This document shows, piece after piece, positions 9,901-19,568 of a DNA stretch of 64,000 bases. A program made the translations under genes and the position numbers. This DNA is from Cordilura impudica (Eukaryota > Arthropoda > Insecta > Diptera > Scathophagidae), in NCBI GenBank assembly GCA_963682025.1, contig OY821517.1, positions 93,865,946 to 93,929,945 on the forward strand. The letters are read 5' to 3'. Within the stretch, counting starts at the first letter, position 1. Each line of letters begins with the position of its first letter. The notes beneath the pieces are model-generated. The model saw only the letters and a program-made list of their open reading frames with translations, did not search any database and was not told the origin of the DNA.

Positions 9901-12188
9901 AGGTTCTTTCCGTGATTGCTAGACTGTTCGACCCTGCTGGTTGGCTCGCTCCGGTTATTATAACAGCGAAAATCTTAATGCAGCAAATGTGGCTCGATAA
10001 GATTGACTGGGATGAAAAAATAAAGCCGGTGGCGCTTAAAAATTGGCAAGATTTTGTCTCTCAATATAATGATGTAGATGCAATTACTGTCCCTCGTTGG
10101 ATCCAATATTCTCCAAATTATAAAATCGAATTCCATGGGTTTTGCGATTCTTCGGAGTTGGCGTATGCGGCTACATTGTATGCTAGAGTTCAGATAGGCG
10201 AGAAAATATACACGAATCTTTTGGTGGCAAAATCGAAGGTGGCCCCTATTAAAAAGCCGTCGATTCCACGCTTAGAATTGTGTGGTGCAGTACTGTTAGC
10301 GAAGCTGATCGATAGTATAATGCCCCAATTTAATTTGAAAGACTACACTCTATATCTCTGGTCCGACTCAACGATAGTGCTGGCATGGTTGAAAAAACCG
10401 CCGTGTAGTTGGAAAACCTTTGTGGCTAACAGAGTTGCCACCATCTTGGAAAAAGTGGGGACCAGGCAGTGGTACCACATAATATCTCAGGATAATCCCG
10501 CTGATCTAGCAACCCGGGGGCTGATCCCATCTGAGCTGAAAGGCTGTGATCTTTGGTGGCACGGCCCTGCGTGGCTCAGTTTGCAAAAATCCTCGTGGCC
10601 TTCAAACCCACACGATTATGAAACAACGGAAGAATTAAAGAGGGTGCAGGTTCATGTTGCTAGATCTACAGAAGCTGAGGATATTTTAGACCGTTTTTCT
10701 AGTTTGCCCAGGGCCATTCATGTTATAGCTTATATATTTCGATTTTTTCATAGAACTCGACCACCTTCTGCAGAAAGGGGCCCATATCAATCGGTAAGAC
10801 TATCTATCGGAGAGCTCACATTTGTCAAAAATCGGCAATTTTCACTATTTCAGCAGATCCACTTTTCGAAAGATTTTAATTGCTTATCAAACAATAAGAA
10901 AATTGAATCTAGTAGCTCATTGTTGACGCTTACACCCTTCTTAGATGAACAGAAAATTATTAGGGCAAATGGTCGCTTGAGTGCATCTTCAAATTTATCC
11001 TATCACGAACGACATCCGATTATATTGGCATATGGTAGTAGGTTAGCTCGCTTGTATATAGAGTTTATTCATAAAATGACCCATCATGGAGGCCTGCGTT
11101 TGGTCCACAGTGTGGTTCGATATGAATGTTGGATCGTCAGGGCAAAGATATTGATCAAAGCGTGCATAAATCGATGCAAGGAATGCGTGGTCCACCGCAA
11201 AGAGCGTCAAGGGCAAATTATGGCTGCGTTGCCTGAAGAACGGACCTCCCTTAGTCGGGCCTTCACTAACACCGGCGCGGATTTTGCCGGCCCGTTCGAA
11301 ATTAAAAGCTTCACCGGCCGATACTGTAAAATAACCAAGGGATATGTGTGTCTCTTTGTTTGTTTTTCCACCAAAGCGATTCACCTCGAAGCTGTTAGCG
11401 ATTTATCCACCCCGGCGTTTTTAGCTGCTTTAGCCCGATTTATAGCACGTCGTGGTTGTCCAAATCGCATTTACTCTGACAATGGTCGAAACTTCGTTGG
11501 CGCTGCAAAAGACATCGACGCGAACTTTGTTAGACGCCTAAAGGAGCTACGAGATATGGCTTTGTCAAAATATGAGCACCAGCGTTTAATGTGGAACTTT
11601 ATCCCGGCTGCGGCACCTCACATGGGCGGACTATGGGAAGCAGGCGTCAAAAGCTTCAAAACGCACTTCAAAAAAATGGCTGGTCAAATAAAATATACTT
11701 TCGAGGAATTTACCACTCTCTTGGCAACTATCGAATCGTGTCTCAATTCTCGCCCCCTAGGTCCTCTTTCCGATAACGTCGACGATTTGTCAGCGCTTAC
11801 CCCTGGTCATTTTTTAATTGGCTCGGCGTTACTGGCTCCGGCAGAACCTGAGGAACTTGTTCCTGCGATAAGCATTGTTAATAGATGGCGTAAAGTGAAG
11901 GCTATGCAACACGAAATAGGTCGCCAATGGAAAAACGAATATCTAAAAGAATTGCATAAGCGCAACAAATGGAAATCCCCACAGCTTGATTTGCAGGAAA
12001 ACGACCTTGTAGTTCTTAGAAATGAGCCTCTCTATCCCACGGAATGGCGGCTGGGTCGTGTCACTAAAATTTATCGCGGTGCCGACTGTAGGGTCCGAGT
12101 AGTGGATATTAAAACCCAGAACGGGATCATAACCAGACCGATTCATAAACTGGTTCTCTTGCCACGTAATTCCGAGCACACTAACTAG
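6996..12188 (+). CDS. BEL/Pao Gag-Pol polyprotein, intact
   Basis: A single open frame of 1730 codons makes the structural and enzymatic proteins of the element. In order: a Gag domain of the DUF1759 type (about residues 110-270), zinc knuckles (C331 onward: CKLCKEAH, CFNCLKMGH, CSKCNRKHH), an aspartic protease of the DUF1758 type with the LIDPCSDESF centre (D471), reverse transcriptase with the YVDD box at 873-876, an RNase H region (GFCDSSELAYA, LWSDSTIVLAWL, NPADLATRG), and an integrase. The integrase has an HH...CC zinc motif starting at H1363-H1364 and acidic residues D1429, D1495 and E1548, with LWEAG around the last. A C-terminal domain of the DUF5641 type follows (WRLGRVTKIYRG). Length and order are typical of BEL/Pao. 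The start is the first ATG of the frame after the leader. There are no stops or frameshifts, so it could be functional. Confidence 0.95.
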   Translation: MTPKLIMSMLDKFNETADEIARFELRLKDEDFSIYTLEALEFEKAELARLWAKYKNYYEQCSGEPIEKKKDILAIHTKHNQIHKIHVRCINIIAKATRRISKEQATSSDTVVHKHGSSIPVQACDIDVFDGDYAAWPTFRDLFTAIYINNDRLGPVEKLCYLFKKTTGDAREVNRNITVTADNFDIAWENLKAQYENRRVLFNGQLKLLYGLAPCLRETATEIKRLQREINNCMSTLRLYKIDVDAWEPLFVFHCSIRLPEQTLSLWEQSVKNKTEIPKWKEFDDFLTDRFRALESFSNLRSSGSQAGFQDSQNKTKPFKTHHTKVDVAQCKLCKEAHAITTCKKFLNMDYKTRVSTLRKFHYCFNCLKMGHMFTDCPNENGCSKCNRKHHNLLHKDFAQNKGQRNQSSNVTQGNYKSALLQNNIQSTQLPTTSNMVQNHHYSVAKKVMLATAWVNIAHCGSNYKIRALIDPCSDESFISEKIQKLLNLPTVPVAAEVAGLGGEVISRVEKMATVSVASIVNSNLSIKVDALVVPQVTSDIPTHTFNPLNMELPNLRYADPNFYKSGAIDILLGGDVYPAILRGGVQHGVFDSLVAQETIFGWIVTGPTCPRRSVRLSHFTKVSIDEQLSKFWELEEVSHKPIMSEADKLCEEIFRSTTVRNSEGRYVVDLPFKSDLSLLGPNRHIASSQFMRNEKSLLRKPENKILYDGVLNEYLTLAHMEKIENPVVGPSYYLPHHGVFKPDSTTTKLRVVFNASSATSSGTSLNDILHVGPILQKDLVFLVLKWRFYEFVFNADISKMYRQILINPKHTPFQRIVFRSSPDEELQDYQLKTVTFGVNCAPYLALRTLLQLADDEEGRFPFGARILRDSMYVDDALVGSHSLPDILKFRDQLIAILKTAGFELRKWTANSTKILDGLPCDHLLNENFLCLNDKSNAKTLGVRWNASADYFYFATEKIPLKSSYTKREVLSVIARLFDPAGWLAPVIITAKILMQQMWLDKIDWDEKIKPVALKNWQDFVSQYNDVDAITVPRWIQYSPNYKIEFHGFCDSSELAYAATLYARVQIGEKIYTNLLVAKSKVAPIKKPSIPRLELCGAVLLAKLIDSIMPQFNLKDYTLYLWSDSTIVLAWLKKPPCSWKTFVANRVATILEKVGTRQWYHIISQDNPADLATRGLIPSELKGCDLWWHGPAWLSLQKSSWPSNPHDYETTEELKRVQVHVARSTEAEDILDRFSSLPRAIHVIAYIFRFFHRTRPPSAERGPYQSVRLSIGELTFVKNRQFSLFQQIHFSKDFNCLSNNKKIESSSSLLTLTPFLDEQKIIRANGRLSASSNLSYHERHPIILAYGSRLARLYIEFIHKMTHHGGLRLVHSVVRYECWIVRAKILIKACINRCKECVVHRKERQGQIMAALPEERTSLSRAFTNTGADFAGPFEIKSFTGRYCKITKGYVCLFVCFSTKAIHLEAVSDLSTPAFLAALARFIARRGCPNRIYSDNGRNFVGAAKDIDANFVRRLKELRDMALSKYEHQRLMWNFIPAAAPHMGGLWEAGVKSFKTHFKKMAGQIKYTFEEFTTLLATIESCLNSRPLGPLSDNVDDLSALTPGHFLIGSALLAPAEPEELVPAISIVNRWRKVKAMQHEIGRQWKNEYLKELHKRNKWKSPQLDLQENDLVVLRNEPLYPTEWRLGRVTKIYRGADCRVRVVDIKTQNGIITRPIHKLVLLPRNSEHTN

Positions 12189-12239
12189 TCACCTCCTCTT
12201 GCCCACGCGCTTTTCATCACTCACTCTCCACAATTTCAT

Positions 12240-12269
12240 CACATACTAATTTTATTTGTATATTTGCAG
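12240..12269 (+). promoter_or_regulatory. Probable 3' splice site before the second BEL gene
   Basis: A branch-point-like ACTAAT near 12245 is followed by a T-rich run and TTTGCAG, with the AG at 12268-12269. The ATG of the next gene starts five bases later, at 12275. Placement and consensus suggest that the second gene is expressed from a spliced subgenomic RNA whose donor is at about 6443/6444. Confidence 0.55.
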
Positions 12270-12274
12270 TTGAC

Positions 12275-13024
12275 ATGGCGAAACAGATGGTTTGGTTCAA
12301 CAATGATTTTTGCTGTCCATTATGCAACCGCCTCCATGCCATCAGGGTATGCACCCGATTTCAAGTAATGGATATCGAACGCAAGCTGCGGGTAGTCGCT
12401 GATCACGGCCTTTGTTCGAATTGTTTGGCCCAATCCCACATAGCACGAAGCTGTAAAAACGCCAATCGATGCCGGCGCTGTCAGCGACCACACAACACCA
12501 TGCTGCACCCGGTCGCCAAGGGGAGTCTGTGGTTCCCCATGACAACAATGGTCCGGGTCTACCCCAACCAGAACTCCACCCGACATGCTCTGGTTCGGGC
12601 ATTGATTGATCCCAACGCCGCGCGATCGTCCATCACCTTCAAGTCGGCTACAGACACACGATGTCTCATTCGTCACAACCGAACCATTGTTACCCTGACC
12701 CATTGGCGGTTCGAAAGCAAACGGATAACGTTAGACTGCGCAGTCGAAGACGCTGAGCCACACTTCACTCCAGGCGATGAAATCATGATCGATTGGGTGC
12801 GTAGTCGCGGTCCGGAGGTTGTCCACGCCGACCCATGCTGGTATTCCCGTGATCCTTGTACTATGGTACTTGGAGCGGACGCCATGTCAAAAATACTAGA
12901 CGGCCCAGCAGATGGTAAGCCGGGTAAAATATACGTACAGAAGACGCTATTCGGAGATGCCTACTTCGGGGAAGGAGTTATCAATGAAGATCCCGACTAC
13001 ATAGACTATGAGTACAATGATTAA
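12275..13024 (+). CDS. Accessory protein of the BEL/Pao element (zinc knuckles plus protease-like part)
   Basis: A 249-residue protein encoded between pol and the 3' LTR, where an env gene would sit in a retrovirus. Three cysteine-histidine motifs line up with the three in Gag-Pol: C14-x2-C17-x3-H21-x4-C26, C47-x2-C50-x4-H55-x4-C60, and C66-x2-C69-x3-H73-x4-H78. Further on, ALIDPNAARSS matches the protease centre of Gag-Pol (ALIDPCSDESF), MVLGADAM matches its second conserved block, and QKTLFGDAYFGE matches its QETIFGWIVTGP. So it looks like a diverged copy of the nucleocapsid-protease segment. There is no signal peptide or membrane segment, so it is not an envelope protein. It ends in an acidic tail. 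Codon use is more GC-rich than in the neighbouring gag. The frame is open throughout, which suggests it is kept. A role in RNA binding is inferred from the knuckles only. Confidence 0.8.
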   Translation: MAKQMVWFNNDFCCPLCNRLHAIRVCTRFQVMDIERKLRVVADHGLCSNCLAQSHIARSCKNANRCRRCQRPHNTMLHPVAKGSLWFPMTTMVRVYPNQNSTRHALVRALIDPNAARSSITFKSATDTRCLIRHNRTIVTLTHWRFESKRITLDCAVEDAEPHFTPGDEIMIDWVRSRGPEVVHADPCWYSRDPCTMVLGADAMSKILDGPADGKPGKIYVQKTLFGDAYFGEGVINEDPDYIDYEYND

Positions 13025-13302
13025 CGTGGCCCCCATGGGATACCTACATTTATGTAGTGTCTTTCTATATATATTATCTTTATATTATCATTTTTATCTG
13101 GAATTTAAGTATTTAATGAATTTAAAAAAAAAAAAATATGTTTCCTTTTTTTTTCTCACATACATATATTTTTTGTTTAGTTATCAAAATTAAAATGTTC
13201 ATCTTTTTTTTTAACATAAATTGTATATATATTATTCAATACTCTAATTCTGCGTGCTGTGGCCCAATTGACTGTTGCACTATCGTCGCAAGGGTGGCGG
13301 TA
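13025..13302 (+). other. BEL/Pao 3' non-coding part with polypurine-tract candidate
   Basis: A/T-rich sequence with long A and T runs follows the second gene. Just before 13303 stands AAGGGTGGCGGTA, the best candidate for the polypurine tract that primes plus-strand DNA. It is followed by TGTTTACG, a plausible LTR start. It is a short and impure tract, so this reading is tentative. Confidence 0.4.
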
Positions 13303-13688
13303 TGTTTACGTACCGTCTAGTCGGCGCTTTGGATCTGCCATCTGGCCAGCATGAGTTGGTAATTCGTTTTGGCCGCCCACGACGTCTGTTTTTCCGCCGC
13401 CGGCATACAAATGTGGTGGCACCGTTCTCCTTACACTTTGTTTCATTTTTTCATATATCTTTTTGTGTGCATCATAAGCGGCTAGCAAAACATCATCATT
13501 GTTCACACAAAATCAAAGTTATTTTCCCTAAATAAATAAGCCTTGTGTTTTTAATTAAATTTAAATAAATATTCGGAGTTTTCTTCTGCCTTTTATTCAA
13601 CAAAGAACATCTACCGTACAAGTGGCCCCGACAACCAGTCGAACTACCACAATCCTTTTTTTTTGGACAACAGCTTGTGGAGCAAACA
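13303..13688 (+). repeat. 3' LTR of the BEL/Pao element
   Basis: It probably begins at TGTTTACG (13303) after the purine-rich tract and certainly covers 13333-13688, which matches the 5' copy exactly. It ends GCAAACA. A full LTR of 386 bases fits the family's usual size. AATAAA-like motifs in the middle (near 13530 and 13565) may serve as polyadenylation signals. Confidence 0.8.
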
Positions 13689-13719
13689 GATGATAAAGAG
13701 GAATTACAAAAAAAAAAAA
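13689..13719 (+). other. A-rich tail of the interrupted Jockey-type LINE
   Basis: A short GATGATAAAGAGG stretch followed by a run of As lies directly after the BEL element. It looks like the 3' end of the LINE whose body stops at 6071. The match is by type of sequence and position, so the link is an inference. Confidence 0.5.
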
Positions 13720-13889
13720 AACATTTTAAAAGATTTTTTTGAATGCCTAAGTTACAAATAATCAAATTTCGACATATATTTGAAAAAGATCAATCTTTTG
13801 TTATACCTATTGCCTCAAAATCGTATACGAAAATTTTACGAAATTTGATTAACGCTATTGAAACTTTTGAAAATTGGTAAATTTTCAGA

Positions 13890-14420
13890 CAAATCACCCC
13901 TGCCTATCTGTACGTCCGTTCATCTATGTTTCCATGAAGACCTTGTAATCAAACTACAGGTCGCAAATATCAATATATTTTAATGAAATTTGGCACATAA
14001 ACTTTTATCGCCCATTGGTGAAAAATAATTAATGTTCACATCTAGACATCAATCAAATGACCCCAATGAGATCGAATTAAATTTCCATTAGATCCACCTT
14101 ATTATATAGATCTCGGTTAAATTTGCTTTTCGTGTGCTTAATAGCTCCATAAATCAGTAGGTCAAAAATAATCCCTGCTGAACAATTCTTAGTCAGTGCC
14201 TCCATATAAGGTTACTTCCCGATGTTCACTTAAATCTATTAAAAAGCAAAAATATTGCACAGATTTTTATCAAATTTCATATATGACCTTACCAAATATG
14301 GTCAGTATTAGTCTATTTTCTGACATAATTCCCATATAAATATAACCAATTAGTTGGAACTAAGAGAAGGGTGTAGGGTATCGTGTAGTATATGTAGATC
14401 CACTATAAATTTATTACTTG
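13890..14420 (+). mobile_element. INE-1/DINE-1-like element, 5'-truncated
   Basis: This is a decayed copy of a short repeat seen about ten times in the window. It has the 'gtccgttcatctatg' descendant of the CCGTCC run, then 'ccttgtaatcaaactacaggtcgcaaat', the central blocks, and the 'agggtatcgt...attacttgtttt' end. The terminal palindrome is damaged. There is no coding capacity. Confidence 0.75.
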
Positions 14421-15424
14421 TTTTTTGTATGCTAACGTTAAGCGTTACATATTCATCTACAAATTCGACATACAGTGACGGGAGTAGCTATGGTTAGACA
14501 GAACCATTTTTAAGCCCCTACCTATTACGACTTAATCTTTATTACCGTAACTGAATGGTCGAGCTAGATAAACCATATTTTCGTAAAAAGTTGTTTATTG
14601 GATAGAAATTAGCTAATACATCGCAATTACGAGAATATCTCCTATTTTTTTCTTGAAGCATGAACAAATTTAACCGAAGTTGAGAGTTGTCTCCCTTTAC
14701 ATGCAATGGATTAATCCGCTACTGATAAAAATACGTGAATTGTTCACAATAATAAGAAATCATAGCCAATTGAAGTGTTCACAATTCATTGTTATGTTAC
14801 GTAATTGCATTTCACTATCACAAAGATATTTATAGCTCCACTCGGTCAAGTAATGTGTTGGTAACAGATTTTGCAACAAATGCGGTCAACCACAAAATGC
14901 TCAAAGACCTTCAACTGTATGTATTACTATGCTTCCAACATAAATATTACCCTCAACGAATGTTACAATGAAACATATTAAATCCAAACACAAATGGCAA
15001 AAACTACTGCGAACAAAAAGTAATAAAAAAAGAACATAGTAATATACAAAAAAAAAAAAAAAGGAAATGCGAAAAATTCACATCATCATCACAACCACTA
15101 TTGCGAATGGCATTACCAGCTCCTTGATTTTTCTTTCATTTATCCACCTGTTTCACTATGATATTCTTCTTACCGACCATTTTGATTCCATTGCTGCTCT
15201 CTTTTTCTATGCTGTCCCTTGAATGGATTGTAGTTTTTCCTTATAGCATTAAAATTTACCATTATTGCTTAGAAGCAAATTTACAGGTAAAAAAATTAAA
15301 ATTTTTATTGAACTTCACAGCTGCATTTGTATTGCTGTGATATTGAAGATTTCATACTTTTCAATATTAATATATAACATAATTCGTAAAATGCTAAACA
15401 CTATTTCAATGAAACGAAGAAAAG
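14421..15424. other. AT-rich interval, nothing recognised
   Basis: About 1 kb with only short reading frames and no family resemblance. It includes a 13-base A run near 15050. I see no gene or terminal repeat. Confidence 0.6.
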
Positions 15425-15605
15425 GTTTAGACTAACTATAAAATATCCTTTGCTATGAGTTGCGAGAAAGGGTATTTAGTCTATTTGTTCTTACGTCACA
15501 ATTGAACATGGAAAATAAGCATAAATCAAATTTCGGTAATATTGCTGTGAATTTGTGGCCCAAAGTTATGGAAAAGTTCATACCGGATGCTCTGATATGG
15601 AGATA
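15425..15605 (-). mobile_element. Fragment of INE-1-like element
   Basis: The segment 'aaaataagcataaatcaaattt...aagttcataccggatgc' at 15510-15595 matches the 3' half of the INE-1-like family in minus orientation. Only this fragment and a few degraded bases to its left remain. Confidence 0.55.
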
Positions 15606-15639
15606 ATTTGATAAATAAGAAATTATGGACTCCTCATAA

Positions 15640-17515
15640 GGAAAGCTGCTTGATTTCGCGTTTGTTAATGAACTAACTGACTCTATCCTAAACCATGTTA
15701 ATCCTGGTACAAAACTTGAGAATTCGTATCATCCAAAGTTATTTGGGCTACCAATTAACGTCATATTAGAAAGGACGCTATTAAAGTTTTCAGTTTTAAA
15801 CGTCCTAATTACGACGATCTAAATCAATGTTCAGTTGGGTTCAGTTGTTATCTATAGCTGATGGTATGAAGGCATCTATTAATGCGAGGATTGACTTTGA
15901 CTGCACTAACAGAGCAGTTTGGGATAAAAAGGATTTCTTAAAGGAAATTATCACAAAAAGTGTATTTCCTCAAAGTTTGAAAAATGCTAAAATTTTACCT
16001 ATTCCTAAATCAAATAAAGAATTTCGTCCCACTGCTATCCTACCATACTTGTCTAAAGTGCTTGAAAGGTTATCGCATCAGCAAATTGGAAAACATGTCA
16101 AGAATATGGGCCTACTCTCAGACAGACAATCAGGCTTTCGTCCTAAACAACTGCACTCATTGATGTGTCTGAAGATATTCGTGGGTATATTGATAGTGGT
16201 AACATTGCATTTCTAGTGCTCTTAGATCATTCGAAGGCATTTGATACTGTGAATCATGAAAAACTCTGCATGATGCTAAGAACTTTTTTTGGTTTCTCTC
16301 CTTCCGCAACTCGTCTTATATCATCTTATTTAGAAAATAGACAAAAATACGTTAACGCCAATAATAAAATATCAAATGTGCTTCCAGTAGAAAAGGACGT
16401 TCCGCAAGGTTCGATTCTAAGACCACTTTTTTTCACTATATATATAAATGATTTGCCTAGGAAACTTTCGTATTGTAAAGTTCATATGTATGCTGATGAT
16501 GTGCAACTTTATGTTTGTAGTCGTTTCGATGAACTACATAACTCTGTTGCGAACCTAAATGTGGATCATAATCGAATTCACTTATGGGCTCTGGTAAATG
16601 GGCTATGTCTCAATCCTTCAAAGTCTAAATGCATCGTTATTACTCGAAGATCAGTGGCTTCCCTGGCTATACCAGATATTATGCTTAACCGTCAAATTAT
16701 TGAAATTACACAAAAAACCAAAAATCTTGGAATTATTTTCAATAAAACTCTCACCTGGTCTGATCATATAAATGTCGCTTCGGGAAAAACGTATTTAATG
16801 CTTCGATCACTGTGGAAAACTCAACATCTTACACCAGTCCATGTACGAGTTCTACTTGCAACAACCTATCTACTTCCAACTTTGTTGTACGGATGCGAAC
16901 TATTTGCTAGCTGTGATTCTATTAGCTCTAGAAAATTAATAACTACGTTTTATTCTATATTAAGATACGTCTACAATTCGAAAAGATCAACCCACATAAC
17001 ACCGTATGCACGAAAACTTTACGGTGTGAATTTTTGCGATCTCTTGAATATACGGTCATTGATATTGATGCATAAGATTATATTTACACGTGAGCATACA
17101 TATCTTTTTAATCGAATATCCTTTTCTATTTCAAGAAGAAATAATTCTATAATTCAAATAAGACATAAAAGTTTGGTCTCTGAATGGCAGTTCTATATAC
17201 ACTGCATACGTCTTTGGAACTTGCTACCGCCAACATTACAATATTTAAGCAATGCAGGATATTTTGGGAAATAAGTTTTCCAATTTTTTAATACCATTTA
17301 AATATTGTTTAAACTTTGCTTTGTTTTGAATATATGTACATATGTAAAATAATTTTTGTTATCTTATTTTTATACAAATTATAGACTATGTTATATTTTG
17401 ATTAAATACTGTATCACATTATACCGATCCTGTACTTTAATTATAAGACTCCTAGTCTTGTTGTACAGGAAACCAAATAAATAAATAAATAAATATAAAA
17501 AAAAAAAATAAATAA
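15640..17515 (+). pseudogene. CR1/Jockey-type LINE, reverse transcriptase and 3' end
   Basis: This is a 5'-truncated non-LTR retrotransposon. The first part reads LLDFAFVNELTDS, the end of an endonuclease domain. Bases 15827-16216 give a damaged reverse-transcriptase start (ILPIPKSN, LLSDRQSGFRP). After a frameshift near 16165-16200, an open frame of 369 codons to 17274 follows with LLDHSKAFDTVNH, VPQGSI, and the catalytic YADD near 16490-16500 (HMYADDVQLY), then LNPSKSKC and a C-terminal domain. The 3' end is CAGGAAACCAAA followed by AAATA repeats and an A-rich tail, typical of LINEs. One frameshift separates the two halves. A second copy of the same family lies at 49630-51320 on the minus strand, and a third scrap at 55860-56345. 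Confidence 0.85.
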
Positions 17516-19568
17516 AAGGATTTCAAGGCTCAAGATATAAAAATTTAATTTATTCACGATGACTATGTGGAATACATTCGGGGATATGTGGAATTCTCTA
17601 GCGTCAACATTCGCTGAAAAATCATTGTTAATACGTAAAGAATTGGCAAGCTTACGTGTGCAAATTGTTGAGGATTTAGGCGCATATTAACTCACATTTG
17701 ACTCGCTTATACGACAACTCAAAACCGCTGCACAGTGGGACCTTTTGAGTTTTTTCGTTACAAAAATCATAACTTTTAAACATTTAAAAAATTAGAAATG
17801 CTTCTGAAAGATGACTTCTTTACCTTTAAAATGAAAGTGCTGGCGGAGGATGATATGTCTACAGGGGGTTTCAATATATCCTATCAAAGTTCAATATTAT
17901 ATTGCAAATATAAAGATAATGTGCTGAAATTTGGAACTTAGAGTGCTTTTAACCCAAAGACGAACCCTACTTAAATTTGTTGGAAACGGCCCATGTTTGG
18001 ACCTAGTCCCCATAAAAATTTTCCTTGAAAATTGATTTAATGCCACTGAATGTAGCAAATGTTATTCTATTGCAATGAAATCTGAATCATAAGGGTTTAT
18101 TAGGCCAATGAAGAGATCTATGAAAAATCTTTGAAATCGGTCTACATTTGAACCTAGTTACAAATAAATATTTTTTAAAATTTGGTTAAAATGCCACAAA
18201 AGATGCCAAATTTGCTAATTTTTGTATTATATTTTAAAAATTTACAAAAATAGTGTAAAAAAGCACTGCAATATTTTAATGGAATCGGGACACTTTTGGA
18301 CCTATTTGGCCGATTTTTTTTATGAAGAAAAATACCCAAAATTCTAAATATTCCAAGTTGCTTAATGAAATTTTATTAATTAACCATTCAAAGGACTTAT
18401 AATTTTTGCACCATGAACACTCTTCCAAAGATTTTCCTAGTCTTCCGCTGGTTCGGTAAGTAAATAAATGGGGTTCTTCGAAGATTCTAAATGTATGAAC
18501 TCATTAAGCCAGATTTCCTTTGTATGATTGGAAGCTTTGCATTTTGTCTTAATATTCATGAAAATGGTGTGAAGTTTTCTTTCTTCCTGTTCTGGTGAAA
18601 CGTCTACCTCTTTTGTAACACCCAATCTAAATGCGCTTTCGTCTTCCGAGCTTATAACTAAACCAAACAATTTAAAATGTTGCAAAGACATTATTGCACT
18701 TCACTCTTTTTACTTTTTACCAAAATATTCTGCGGCCTCTTATTGGGTCAAATGCCAACTGGCCTCAGCATGGAAAAGTCAATATCAATATCAATATCAA
18801 TACACATATATCAGTCATCGGCACAATAATACTTGGCATACAAGTTTCTATTAACTTTTTTTATTTTATTATGCTGCATTCAGTAACCGCTAAAAAATAG
18901 TACAGGTAGCGTTTTTAGTTTTTAAGTGCAAATTTTTTATTATGTTAACTTCAATTTTTAACCTGGCACCAGGTTAAAAGTTTCTAATTGTTGCAATATA
19001 CATACATTGTAAATTTTCGACCCTTAAAAAATAATCCACGTAGCGCAAGTGGATTTTTTATTGTGCCGAATTAATTAATAAAATTTTGATGATCATTGAC
19101 TTCCATAATTTGTAGTTTTTATTATTGCCAATACACCAAAATTACAAAACATTAACCATCTTCTTAAAAACACTTCGCCATCCTATCAAAATTAAATATG
19201 AAAAAAATTAAAATTTCTGTTTTCAAGCACCAAAAAATAAAATCGTGAAAAATAACATAAAAATCTGCAGATATTAGATAATATTTGACATTCTATAGCC
19301 TTTAAAATCAGCTATATAACTTTAAAATCGATTAAATTTTCACTGAGTTATAGCTAAACACGTTTACCCATCTATCCAGTGTATGTCAAGATGTTTTTAC
19401 AACTTTATCATTGTTGTGTGCAGACTGGCAAGTGTATACAGCCAAGTTTACTTTAGCTAGTTAGATTATTATATTAGTGAACCATTTTAGGCAATACCTA
19501 AGTAAACGTATTTATATATTTTTAGTTCTATTCTATAAAAGTAGAAAAAACTACGAAAATATAGTATA
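17516..19568. other. AT-rich interval with repeat shards
   Basis: No convincing gene. Phrases such as 'tttggacctagtcccc' near 17995 and 'acatttgaacctagt' near 18145 look like shards of an INE-1-like family. A small minus-strand frame of 84 codons at 18437-18691 is not recognised and may be chance. An 11-base perfect hairpin lies at 18956-18979, and a weaker one (AATCCAC/GTGGATT) near 19033. Confidence 0.5.
18956..18979. repeat. Perfect 11-bp inverted repeat, 2-base loop
   Basis: TTTTAACCTGG is followed by CA and then its exact complement. The arms are GC-containing in an AT-rich setting. No neighbouring gene explains it, so it could be a MITE remnant or chance. Confidence 0.7.

Larger units (their letters stand above)
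6072..13688 (+). mobile_element. BEL/Pao LTR retrotransposon, nearly complete
   Basis: Two LTR copies bracket a long gag-pol and a second small gene. The 356 bases at 6072-6427 and 13333-13688 appear identical base for base, including the run of nine Ts, so the copy is young. It sits in the 3' untranslated part of the Jockey-type LINE: Jockey-like sequence ends at 6071, and a Jockey-like tail with an A run starts at 13689. I see no clean 5-bp target duplication. The left LTR also seems to lack about 30 bases that precede the shared region in the right copy, so its left edge was probably damaged after or during insertion. Nothing in the coding part looks broken. Confidence 0.9.

Noticed and set aside
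12320..12703. Minus-strand frames of 86 and 127 codons
   Set aside because: They lie antisense to the BEL accessory gene and show no family motifs; the plus-strand gene explains the low stop frequency.
18437..18691. 84-codon minus-strand frame
   Set aside because: No recognisable motif, no splice or promoter context, and length within chance for this window.
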